A DNA stretch of 5,715 bases from Phycisphaerales bacterium (GTDB taxonomy: Bacteria > Planctomycetota > Phycisphaerae > Phycisphaerales > UBA1924): NCBI GenBank assembly GCA_029260415.1, contig JAJDDH010000284.1, forward strand, positions 1-5,715, read 5' to 3'. The stretch's first letter is position 1. Each line of letters begins with the position of its first letter. A program made the translations under genes and the position numbers. Below, piece after piece: positions 1 through 5,592 of the stretch. Under the pieces are notes generated by a model, which had not been told where the DNA came from, did no database searches, and worked only from the letters and a program-made list of their open reading frames with translations.

Positions 1-3
1 GTC

Positions 4-1626
4 ATGCGCGCCCAGAGTTTGCTCGTCGGAAGTGTTCTCGCCCTCGCCTCGTCGCCCGCGCTCGCGGGGGAGGACGCGCCCGGCGCGTGGTGGCACGAGG
101 CCGTGTTCTACCACGCGTTCGTGCGCTCGTTTGCCGACTCAACGACGGGCCCGCTCGCGGGCGACGGCATCGGCGACCTGCGCGGCATGATCGAAAGGCT
201 CGACTACCTCAACGACGGCGACCCCGAGACCGACACCGACCTGGGCGTGACCGCGATCTGGCTCATGCCAGTCTTCGAGTCGCCCAGCTACCACGGGTAC
301 GACATCACCGACTACAAGCGGATCGACCCCGACTACGGGACCAACGAGGACTTCAGGCAGCTCGTCGAGGCGTGCCACGAGCGGGGCATCCGCGTGATCC
401 TGGACATGGTGATCAACCACTGCTCGTGGGAGCACCCGTGGTTCCGCGAGTCGGTCGATCCGGACTCGCCCAGGCACGACTGGTTCGTGTGGGAGCGGGT
501 CCCGCCCACGGGCGAGGGCGCGCCGGACCACGAGGTCTGGCACGACAAGTTCATGAGCCAGAACGGGCTGCTGTACTACGGGTGGTTCTGGCACGGCATG
601 CCCGACTTCAACGCGCGCAGCGCCGGCGCGACGGAGGCGATGTACGACCTGTCGCGCTACTGGATCGACGAGATGAACGCGGACGGGTACCGCCTGGACG
701 CGATCAAGCACCTGGTCGAGGACGGCGTCGTCTGGGCCAACACCGACGAGACGTTCGCGTGGCTCGAGACGTACAACGCGTACCTCAAGTCGATCAACCC
801 CGAGTGCTTCACAGTGGGGGAGATCTGGGACGACACCGACGTCGTGATGCGGTACATCCCCAAGAGCGTGGACTCGGCCTTTGAGTTCACGACCTGCTTC
901 GCGACGGCCGAGGCGTTGAACTCAGAATCGGCGGCGCCCATCGCGACGGCGCTGCAGAACGCGTGGGACGCGTACGACCGGGGGCTGTACGCCTCGTTTA
1001 TCGGGAACCACGACATGGACCGGGTGCGCTCGCGCCTGTGGGGCAGCGAGGCCAAGTGCCGGGCCGCGGCGACGATCCATCTGACCTCGCCCGGGGTGCC
1101 GTTTATCTATTACGGGCAGGAGATCGGGATGGTGGGCGTCAAGCCCGACCCGGACCTGCGCACGCCCATGCAGTGGACGGGCGACCCCGAGCGGACGGGC
1201 TTCACAACCGGCACACCCTGGCGGGCGGTCAACCCGGACGCGCCGGGGGTGAACATCGAGCGGCAAGAAGCCTCGCCCGGTTCGCTCCTGAGCCTGTACA
1301 AGTCGCTCATCCGCCTGCGTCAGGAGAACCCGGCGCTCGGGCGGGGCAGCTTTGAGCTGGTCGAGACGGGCGACGAGCGGGTGCTGGCGTACCTGCGCGA
1401 GGCGGACGGGCAGCGGGTGCTGGTGGTCGTGAACGTCTCGGGCGACGAGATCCGCGAAGGGTGGGGGATCGACGCGGGGGCGATGGGCGTCGAGCCTGGC
1501 GCGGGGCTGCGGGAGCTGGTCCACGGCGTGCTCGTCCACTGGCCCGCGCGGGCGGGTCGGGGCGATTGGACGCCGCTCGGGCGGTTGAGCCCGTACACGG
1601 GGTACGCGGTGGAGATCGGCGGCTGA
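4..1626 (+). CDS. Exported GH13 alpha-amylase family glycoside hydrolase
   Basis: This 540-residue protein is predicted to hydrolyse (or transglycosylate) alpha-1,4/1,6-glucans outside the cytoplasm. Residues 1-21 look like a signal peptide cleaved after ALA (19-21). The (beta/alpha)8 GH13 regions are all present in order: GDGIGDL (53-59); region I DMVINH (134-139); region V MPDFN (199-203); region II GYRLDAIKH with the nucleophile Asp232; region III VGEIW with the acid/base Glu273; and region IV GNHD with Asp337. These are followed by PFIYYGQEIGM (366-376) and RTPMQW (386-391). A C-terminal beta-domain runs from about 445 to 540. RTPMQW is typical of oligo-1,6-glucosidase/trehalose synthase-like enzymes. 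An MPDLN-like region V is associated with the intermediate subfamily GH13_36, so I infer that neighbourhood; Phe replaces the usual Leu. The exact substrate cannot be read from sequence. The ATG at 4 is chosen because it begins a good signal peptide, but its ribosome-binding region lies outside the window. There is no dockerin-type tail. Confidence 0.93.
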   Translation: MRAQSLLVGSVLALASSPALAGEDAPGAWWHEAVFYHAFVRSFADSTTGPLAGDGIGDLRGMIERLDYLNDGDPETDTDLGVTAIWLMPVFESPSYHGYDITDYKRIDPDYGTNEDFRQLVEACHERGIRVILDMVINHCSWEHPWFRESVDPDSPRHDWFVWERVPPTGEGAPDHEVWHDKFMSQNGLLYYGWFWHGMPDFNARSAGATEAMYDLSRYWIDEMNADGYRLDAIKHLVEDGVVWANTDETFAWLETYNAYLKSINPECFTVGEIWDDTDVVMRYIPKSVDSAFEFTTCFATAEALNSESAAPIATALQNAWDAYDRGLYASFIGNHDMDRVRSRLWGSEAKCRAAATIHLTSPGVPFIYYGQEIGMVGVKPDPDLRTPMQWTGDPERTGFTTGTPWRAVNPDAPGVNIERQEASPGSLLSLYKSLIRLRQENPALGRGSFELVETGDERVLAYLREADGQRVLVVVNVSGDEIREGWGIDAGAMGVEPGAGLRELVHGVLVHWPARAGRGDWTPLGRLSPYTGYAVEIGG

Positions 1627-1654
1627 TCGACCGCCGCGGGGCGTCCCCTATAGT
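1627..1654 (+). promoter_or_regulatory. Putative nuoD promoter
   Basis: A good -10-like hexamer, TATAGT (1649-1654), lies directly after the amylase stop codon. A weak -35-like TCGACC (1627-1632) sits 16 bp upstream of it. Transcription would start near 1661, giving a leader of about 22 nt that contains the AGGAG ribosome-binding site at 1672-1676. The AT-rich hexamer stands out in very GC-rich surroundings. It was assigned by eye only. Confidence 0.5.
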
Positions 1655-1682
1655 CCTGCCCGCAGCCTTTCAGGAGCCCGAT

Positions 1683-2972
1683 GTGCCGTACACACTTCAG
1701 CCCGAGCAGGGCCTCACGCCCGACGCCGACAAGACGGACTACCTCTCCGGGCACGTCGATACCGGCGACCGGTGGGTCCTCAACTTCGGGCCCCAGCACC
1801 CCGCGACGCACACCACGCTGCGGCTGGTGCTCGAGCTCGACGGCGAACGGATCGCCCGGTGCACGCCGCACATCGGGTATCTGCACTCGGGCTTCGAGAA
1901 GCTGGGCGAGCACCTGGATTACAACCAGTACGTGACCATCGTGTCGCGGATGAACTACCTGAGCCCGATCAGCAACGACATCGCGTGGCACCACGCCGTG
2001 GAGAAGCTCTTCGGGATCGACATCACGCCCCGCTGCAAGGTGCTGCGGACGATCATGGCGGAGATGGGGCGGATCCAGGACCACCTGCTGTGCGTGGGCG
2101 CCGCGGGGCTGGACCTGGGCGCGTTCACGGGCTTCCTGTTCGCGTTCAACCCGCGCGAGCGGATCTACGACATCGTCGATTACGTCTCGGGCCAGCGGTT
2201 CCACCCGGACTGGACGCGCGTGGGCGGGCTGATGAAGGACCTGCCCGACGAGGAGACCTTCAAGCGGATGGTCAAGTCGTTCCTGCACGACGACTGCTCG
2301 CAGGCGATCAGCGAGGTGGACGGGCTGCTCAGCCGGAACCGGATCTTCATCGATCGCACCCGCAACGTCGGCGTGCTGAGCAAGGAGGCCGCGATCGGCT
2401 GGAGCGCGACGGGCCCGATCGCCCGGGCCTCGGGCGTGGTGCGCGACCTGCGCAAGGACGAGCCCTACCTGTGCTACGCGGACAACTGGGACGGGCAGGG
2501 CGCCGAGGCGGTGAAGTTCTCCGTGCCCATCAGCGAGGAGGGCGACGTGTACGCCCGCTTCCAGGTGCGCATGGAGGAGATCAAGCAGTCGATCAGCATC
2601 ATCGACCAGCTGATCGACAACATCCCGGGCGGCGACGTCAACGTCTTCGCCGACTCCAAGATGGTCAAGCCCGACAAGAGCCAGGTGTACGGCTCGATCG
2701 AGGGCCTGATCCAGCACTTCGAGCTGGTGATGAGCAACCGGGGCTGGGAGCCCCCGATCGCGGAGGTCTACGGCGCCCAGGAAACCGCCAACGGCGAGCT
2801 GGGCTACCACGTCGTGTCGGACGGGTCACCCCGCCCGTGGCGCGTGCGGACGAGGCCACCGAGCTTCATCAACTACCAGCTGATGGCGCCGCTGATCGAG
2901 GGGCACATGCTCGCGGACGTGGTGGCGGTGCTGGGAAGCCTGAACATCGTGGCTGCGGAGCTGGATCGCTGA
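1683..2972 (+). CDS. nuoD: NADH-quinone oxidoreductase subunit D (complex I 49 kDa subunit)
   Basis: NuoD belongs to the peripheral arm of respiratory complex I and forms the quinone-reduction pocket at the membrane interface together with NuoB. The protein is 429 residues, a usual full length. Hallmarks are NFGPQHPATH (34-43), HIGYLHSGFEKLGEH (63-77), RMNYL (89-93), and the C-terminal block RPPSFINYQL (391-400) to AAELDR (424-429). By family alignment, His39/His43 and Tyr92 match the conserved quinone-site His and Tyr of the 49 kDa subunit. The Gly that usually follows the second His is Thr here. The start is GTG at 1683: AGGAG at 1672-1676 lies 6 nt upstream and the encoded N-terminus PYTLQPEQG leads into the domain. 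An ATG at 1681 overlaps this start but is out of frame and yields a spurious Arg/Ser/Thr-rich product. nuoC is not upstream, and nuoE is about 2 kb downstream, so this is not a standard nuo operon. Confidence 0.97.
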   Translation: MPYTLQPEQGLTPDADKTDYLSGHVDTGDRWVLNFGPQHPATHTTLRLVLELDGERIARCTPHIGYLHSGFEKLGEHLDYNQYVTIVSRMNYLSPISNDIAWHHAVEKLFGIDITPRCKVLRTIMAEMGRIQDHLLCVGAAGLDLGAFTGFLFAFNPRERIYDIVDYVSGQRFHPDWTRVGGLMKDLPDEETFKRMVKSFLHDDCSQAISEVDGLLSRNRIFIDRTRNVGVLSKEAAIGWSATGPIARASGVVRDLRKDEPYLCYADNWDGQGAEAVKFSVPISEEGDVYARFQVRMEEIKQSISIIDQLIDNIPGGDVNVFADSKMVKPDKSQVYGSIEGLIQHFELVMSNRGWEPPIAEVYGAQETANGELGYHVVSDGSPRPWRVRTRPPSFINYQLMAPLIEGHMLADVVAVLGSLNIVAAELDR

Positions 2973-2978
2973 AAATCG

Positions 2979-3001
2979 CTTGGGCCGCTATGGGCCTCAA
3001 G
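2979..3001 (+). terminator. Candidate hairpin after nuoD (weak terminator-like)
   Basis: CTTGGGCC (2979-2986) pairs with GGCC-T-CAAG (2993-3001). This makes an 8-bp stem with one bulged T and a 6-nt loop, starting 6 nt after the nuoD stop codon. No T-tract follows, so it is not a canonical intrinsic terminator. It could protect the mRNA 3' end or act weakly. It also overlaps the -35-like sequence proposed for the next gene, so the two readings compete. Confidence 0.3.
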
Positions 3002-3008
3002 GTACGCT
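2980..3008 (+). promoter_or_regulatory. Putative promoter of the dockerin-tailed gene
   Basis: TTGGGC (2980-2985) and TACGCT (3003-3008) are spaced by 17 bp and resemble weak -35 and -10 elements. Transcription would start near 3015, about 29 nt before the ATG. The match is modest, and the -35 lies within the hairpin described at 2979-3001. Confidence 0.35.
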
Positions 3009-3011
3009 CGA

Positions 3012-3034
3012 CCCGGCCCGCTGGTGGGCCAGGG
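3012..3034 (+). promoter_or_regulatory. Leader hairpin that may mask the ribosome-binding site
   Basis: GGCCC (3015-3019) pairs with GGGCC (3026-3030) around a 6-nt loop. The stem can extend by CCC (3012-3014) pairing with GGG (3032-3034) past one bulged A. The outer part would tie up half of the Shine-Dalgarno AGGGGAG (3031-3037), so folding could lower translation of the downstream gene. If transcription really begins near 3015, the outer three pairs would be lost. GC-rich DNA makes such pairings common. Confidence 0.3.
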
Positions 3035-3043
3035 GAGAGCGTG

Positions 3044-3757
3044 ATGCGTGTGAAAGCTGCAATGTCCGTGGTGTTGGTCTGGGCGATTGGGATGCTGGCG
3101 TCGCCGGCCCACGCTCAGTTCATGAAGCTCTCGGGTGGGTTCTCGACCAACGCCGACTTCTTCGGGGGCGAGAACCAGTTTGGTGGCTGGGTCGGGGCGT
3201 TCGATGACGATGAGCCGATCTTCCCGCCCAACTACGCAACGGCGCAGTTCGAGATCTTCTTCGACCCGGGGCTCGCGCCCGTCGCGGCGGAGGGCATGCT
3301 CTCGGTGCACGAGATCGCCGACGCGATGATCATCCTCACGCACAGCGTGGACGGGCGATTGGAGCGAGAGACGATCCGCATGGGCGACCTCGGGGTCAGC
3401 GCCGCGATCGAGTACTCGCTGTACATCGCGACGTTCCGTGTGACGTACAACGGCGGGATCTTCGCGGTGCACCTCGACGGACTGAACCATGAGTTCGATC
3501 CGTTCCCGGGCGTGCTTCCCGCGAACAACCTCGAGTACATCGCCCAGCCGCGGGTGCAGCTGGCGACCGACGAGGGCGAGTTCATCGACGGGGCGATCCA
3601 CGCAACAAACCTCGGGTACCGCGTGGACTTCGTTTCCGAGCTGCCACCGAACGACATCCAGGGGTGCTCGGTCGCGGACATCGCGGCGCCGTTCGGCGTG
3701 GTGAACTTCGACGACGTGCTGGCGTTCCTGACGACGTTCGGCGAGGGCTGCGAGTAG
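3044..3757 (+). CDS. Secreted protein of unknown function with C-terminal GC-type dockerin-like module
   Basis: The protein has 237 residues. A signal peptide (hydrophobic core about 6-20) ends at AHA (22-24) before QFMKLSGG. Residues 25-200 form an acidic, probably beta-rich domain that I do not recognise, with FGGENQFGGWVGAFDDDEP (40-58) as a distinctive Gly/Asp-rich patch. The C-terminal 30 residues run from Cys208 to Cys236 and contain ADIAAPFGVVNFDDVLAFL (211-229) and FGEGC. This is the signature seen at the ends of many exported Phycisphaerae proteins, named 'GC-type dockerin domain-anchored' in NCBI annotation, as I recall it. The tail probably anchors or sorts the protein at the cell surface; its partner is unknown to me. 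ATG 3044 is preceded by AGGGGAG with a 6-nt spacer. An in-frame GTG at 3041 and ATG at 3062 are less likely starts. The gene is convergent with the protease gene, leaving a 2-bp gap. The N-terminal function is unassigned. Confidence 0.85.
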   Translation: MRVKAAMSVVLVWAIGMLASPAHAQFMKLSGGFSTNADFFGGENQFGGWVGAFDDDEPIFPPNYATAQFEIFFDPGLAPVAAEGMLSVHEIADAMIILTHSVDGRLERETIRMGDLGVSAAIEYSLYIATFRVTYNGGIFAVHLDGLNHEFDPFPGVLPANNLEYIAQPRVQLATDEGEFIDGAIHATNLGYRVDFVSELPPNDIQGCSVADIAAPFGVVNFDDVLAFLTTFGEGCE

Positions 3758-3763
3758 CGCTAC
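3754..3763. repeat. Palindrome spanning both stop codons of convergent genes
   Basis: GTAGCGCTAC is a perfect 10-bp palindrome. It contains the TAG stop of the dockerin-tailed gene (3755-3757) and the TAG stop of the protease gene on the opposite strand (3762-3760). CGAG (3751-3754) and CTCG (3764-3767) can extend it with one unpaired C. No T-tract is present on either side, so a terminator role is speculative. Confidence 0.5.
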
Positions 3764-4515
3764 CTCGACGCCCGCTCCGCGAACCGCACCATCTCAGGCG
3801 TCAGGCGCCTGGCGACGAGCCACCAGCTCCACCCGCGCTGGGCGGCCTGGATATTGAGCCCGACGGCGACCAGCTCGCCCGACTCCGTTTCCCGGTAGAC
3901 CGGCCCGCCCGAGAAGCCCTTGGGCGCAAAGTCGTGGGGCCAGCGCATCCAGATCAGCTCGTCAGAGGTCTCCCGGTCGGGCGGGGGCTCGACGACGCGC
4001 AGGCGGAGGGTGCGGATGGAGCGGTCCTCGGGGGCGCTCTCGAAGTCCTCGCGGAGCAGGCCGACGGTGAACAGCTCGTCGCCGATCGTGGGGGCGTAGG
4101 CCGTGTCGATGGGGGTGACGCAGGCGAGCGGGGCGGGGTCGGCGCGGTTGGCGCGGTAGAGGACCGCCCAGTCCTGCTCGGCGGGGCGGTCGTCCCCGCG
4201 GGCGCCGGGCGGGAAGGCGAGGGCCAGATCGACCGAGGCGCCCGTCGAGTAGCGGGTGATGGAGATGTGGGCGCCGGGCGGGGCGTCGTCCACGACGTGG
4301 GCGGCGGTCAGGCCCCAGTCCCGGGTGACGAAGAAGCTCGTGCCCGCGCCCGTGACCGAGGTCAGGGGCAGGACGCAGCCCGAGCGGGCCCGCAGGTGGA
4401 GCATCTGGTCGCTGCTGATGGGCAGCACGCGCGTGCAGCCCGTGAGCAGCAGCAACGCGAGGCACAGGACCGCCCCGCGGCCTCCCGTTCGATCGGTCTG
4501 GGGGCGGGGGCGCAT
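3760..4515 (-). CDS. Trypsin-like serine protease lipoprotein
   Basis: A 251-residue envelope protease. The N-terminus is a lipoprotein signal: basic n-region (1-13), hydrophobic stretch AVLCLALLLL (15-24) and lipobox LTGC with Cys27 as the lipidation site. Thr at +2 does not suggest inner-membrane retention. The rest is a chymotrypsin-fold domain of the trypsin_2/S1 type. TAAHVV supplies His73, QDWAVL supplies Asp115 and GFSGGPV supplies Ser202, so the triad is complete and activity is expected. There is no PDZ domain, unlike DegP/HtrA, and the substrate is unknown. The ATG at 4515 is chosen because a -10-like TACACT ends 7 nt before it, implying a leaderless or nearly leaderless mRNA; no Shine-Dalgarno precedes it. 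An in-frame ATG at 4551 has GGGGAG 8 nt upstream and would add 12 residues (MAPVPCQSTLRQ); it is a real alternative. The gene is divergent from the small lipoprotein at 4580. Confidence 0.87.
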   Translation of the reverse strand: MRPRPQTDRTGGRGAVLCLALLLLTGCTRVLPISSDQMLHLRARSGCVLPLTSVTGAGTSFFVTRDWGLTAAHVVDDAPPGAHISITRYSTGASVDLALAFPPGARGDDRPAEQDWAVLYRANRADPAPLACVTPIDTAYAPTIGDELFTVGLLREDFESAPEDRSIRTLRLRVVEPPPDRETSDELIWMRWPHDFAPKGFSGGPVYRETESGELVAVGLNIQAAQRGWSWWLVARRLTPEMVRFAERASR

Positions 4516-4522
4516 CTGGCGG

Positions 4523-4532
4523 AGTGTAGACT
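4523..4532. promoter_or_regulatory. Interleaved divergent -10 elements
   Basis: AGTGTAGACT carries TAGACT on the + strand (4527-4532), pointing at the small lipoprotein. On the - strand it carries TACACT (4528-4523), pointing at the protease. The two hexamers share two base pairs. Predicted starts are near 4539 (+), giving a leader of about 40 nt, and near 4516 (-), right at the protease ATG. No clear -35 is visible for either direction. Confidence 0.42.
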
Positions 4533-4579
4533 GACAGGGCACGGGCGCCATCACCCATTCTCCCCGACGAGGGCTCTTC

Positions 4580-4951
4580 ATGCGATCGACACGAGCGATA
4601 GGACGACTCTCCCTCGCGCTGCTCATCGCCGCCCTGGGCGGGTGCGGGGGGCAGTACCGCGTGGAGCTGAGCAACGAGAGCGGGCGGACCGCCGTAGCGA
4701 GCGTGACCCACGGCGGGGGTTTCGACGGCAGCCGCACGCTGGCGACCAAGGCGGTCCCCAGCGGGGAGACGGTCGAGCTGGGCCCATTCCAGGCGCCCGG
4801 GTTCGAGGGGGTGCGGATCTCGGTGACGCGTCCGGGCGACGTGGGGGCGATGCCGACAGAGACGAGACTCCGACGGGGATACAACGCGTTCGTGATCGAG
4901 GCGGGGGGCGTGGACAGCTGGGAGGCGGTCGTGCTCAGGCGTGTCGAGTAG
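4580..4951 (+). CDS. Small predicted lipoprotein, unknown function
   Basis: A 123-residue protein with a basic n-region, a hydrophobic core (LSLALLIAAL, 10-19) and lipobox LGGC, with Cys22 as the predicted lipid-attachment site. The mature part (23-123) has alternating short hydrophobic strands and Gly/Thr/Ser/Val-rich segments, suggesting a compact beta-sandwich. An example is YRVELSN near 26-32, followed by VELGPFQAPGFEGVRISVT. I do not recognise a family or any catalytic motif. ATG 4580 is supported by GAGGG (4569-4573) with a 6-nt spacer. The gene is divergent from the serine protease lipoprotein and appears to share its promoter region, which hints at a common envelope role but does not prove it. 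nuoE follows after 68 bp with its own promoter-like sequence. Confidence 0.75.
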   Translation: MRSTRAIGRLSLALLIAALGGCGGQYRVELSNESGRTAVASVTHGGGFDGSRTLATKAVPSGETVELGPFQAPGFEGVRISVTRPGDVGAMPTETRLRRGYNAFVIEAGGVDSWEAVVLRRVE

Positions 4952-4958
4952 GGGCGGG

Positions 4959-4987
4959 TCGAATAGGGCGGGGACGGACCTTAGAGT
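4959..4987 (+). promoter_or_regulatory. Putative nuoE promoter
   Basis: TAGAGT (4982-4987) is a -10-like hexamer. TCGAAT (4959-4964) lies 17 bp upstream and matches three positions of the -35 consensus. Transcription would start near 4994, with GGAGG (5010-5014) in the leader. The arrangement mirrors that before nuoD: a TCGA-type -35 followed by TANAGT. It was assigned by eye. Confidence 0.42.
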
Positions 4988-5019
4988 CTGGCTCCCCGAG
5001 AGCAGTCCTGGAGGCCTTC

Positions 5020-5592
5020 ATGGCGTGGATCAGCAAGCAGTCCGGAACCAGCGAGGTCGAGCGCCGCGCCGAGCCCTACCTCACCGACGCGATGCAGGCC
5101 ACGCTCCGCGAGGAGTACCTCCCGCGCTTCGAGAAGACGCACGGCGCCCTGCTGCCCGCGCTGCACATGATCCAGCATGAGTACGGCTGGGTCCCGCCCC
5201 AGGCGATGCTCGAGATCGGTGAGTTCCTCGGGCTGCCCCCGAGTGAGGTGCTCGACACCGCCAGCTTCTACGAGGAGTACTGGACCAACCGCAAGGGCGA
5301 GTGCCTGGTCTCGGTCTGCCGCTCCATCGCGTGCGAGTTCTGCCAGGCGACGGCGGTCACCGAGCGGATCAAGGAAGTCCTCGACATCGACGTGGGTGAG
5401 ACGACCGATGATGGCAAGTTCACGCTCGTGGAGCTCGAGTGCCTGGGCGCGTGCGGGACGGCGCCGGTGGCGCTGATCGACGAGGACCTGCACGAGAACG
5501 TCACGCCCGACAAGATCGCGCAGCTGCTCGAGCAGAAGCGCAGCGGGACGTACACCAAGGGCGGGACGGGCGCGGAGCACCATCAGCGCTGA
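5020..5592 (+). CDS. nuoE: NADH-quinone oxidoreductase subunit E (24 kDa [2Fe-2S] subunit)
   Basis: NuoE is part of the NADH-dehydrogenase module of complex I, beside NuoF, and carries the [2Fe-2S] cluster N1a. The protein has 190 residues. An N-terminal helical region (about 17-90) contains the family pattern HMIQHEYGWVP (49-59) followed by a thioredoxin-like ferredoxin domain. The cluster ligands are clear: Cys100 and Cys105 (C-x4-C), then Cys141 and Cys145 in ECLGACGTAP. The spacing C-x4-C-x35-C-x3-C is that of canonical NuoE. Cys95 and Cys108 are additional cysteines near the first pair. ATG 5020 follows GGAGG (5010-5014) with a 5-nt spacer. NuoF, the usual next gene, is absent: the next gene is on the opposite strand and overlaps the last 10 bp. 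Related [2Fe-2S] subunits of hydrogenases or formate dehydrogenases share this fold, but nuoD nearby favours NuoE. Confidence 0.95.
   Translation: MAWISKQSGTSEVERRAEPYLTDAMQATLREEYLPRFEKTHGALLPALHMIQHEYGWVPPQAMLEIGEFLGLPPSEVLDTASFYEEYWTNRKGECLVSVCRSIACEFCQATAVTERIKEVLDIDVGETTDDGKFTLVELECLGACGTAPVALIDEDLHENVTPDKIAQLLEQKRSGTYTKGGTGAEHHQR

Noticed and set aside
1638..1648. GGGG-CGT-CCCC mini-hairpin after the amylase gene as a terminator
   Set aside because: It has only 4 bp with a 3-nt loop and no T-tract, and it lies in the spacer of the likely nuoD promoter.
1320..2810. Long open frame (496 codons) on the - strand across the amylase end and nuoD
   Set aside because: It is antisense to two unmistakable genes, has shadow-like Val/Arg/His/Ala-rich composition and no motif. 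GC-rich DNA commonly keeps such frames open.
1772..3043. Upstream in-frame extension of the dockerin-tailed gene through nuoD
   Set aside because: The frame is open by chance; the translated part is Arg/Ala/Gly-rich. The Shine-Dalgarno and signal peptide place the real start at 3044.
4552..4884. N-terminal extension of the protease to an ATG at 4884
   Set aside because: It would overlap almost the whole divergent lipoprotein gene and bury the lipoprotein signal peptide deep inside the protein.
3664..5019. Upstream in-frame extension of nuoE back through the lipoprotein and protease genes
   Set aside because: This is low-complexity Gly/Arg/Ala shadow sequence antisense or out of frame to two lipoprotein genes. 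nuoE has its own Shine-Dalgarno and ATG at 5020.
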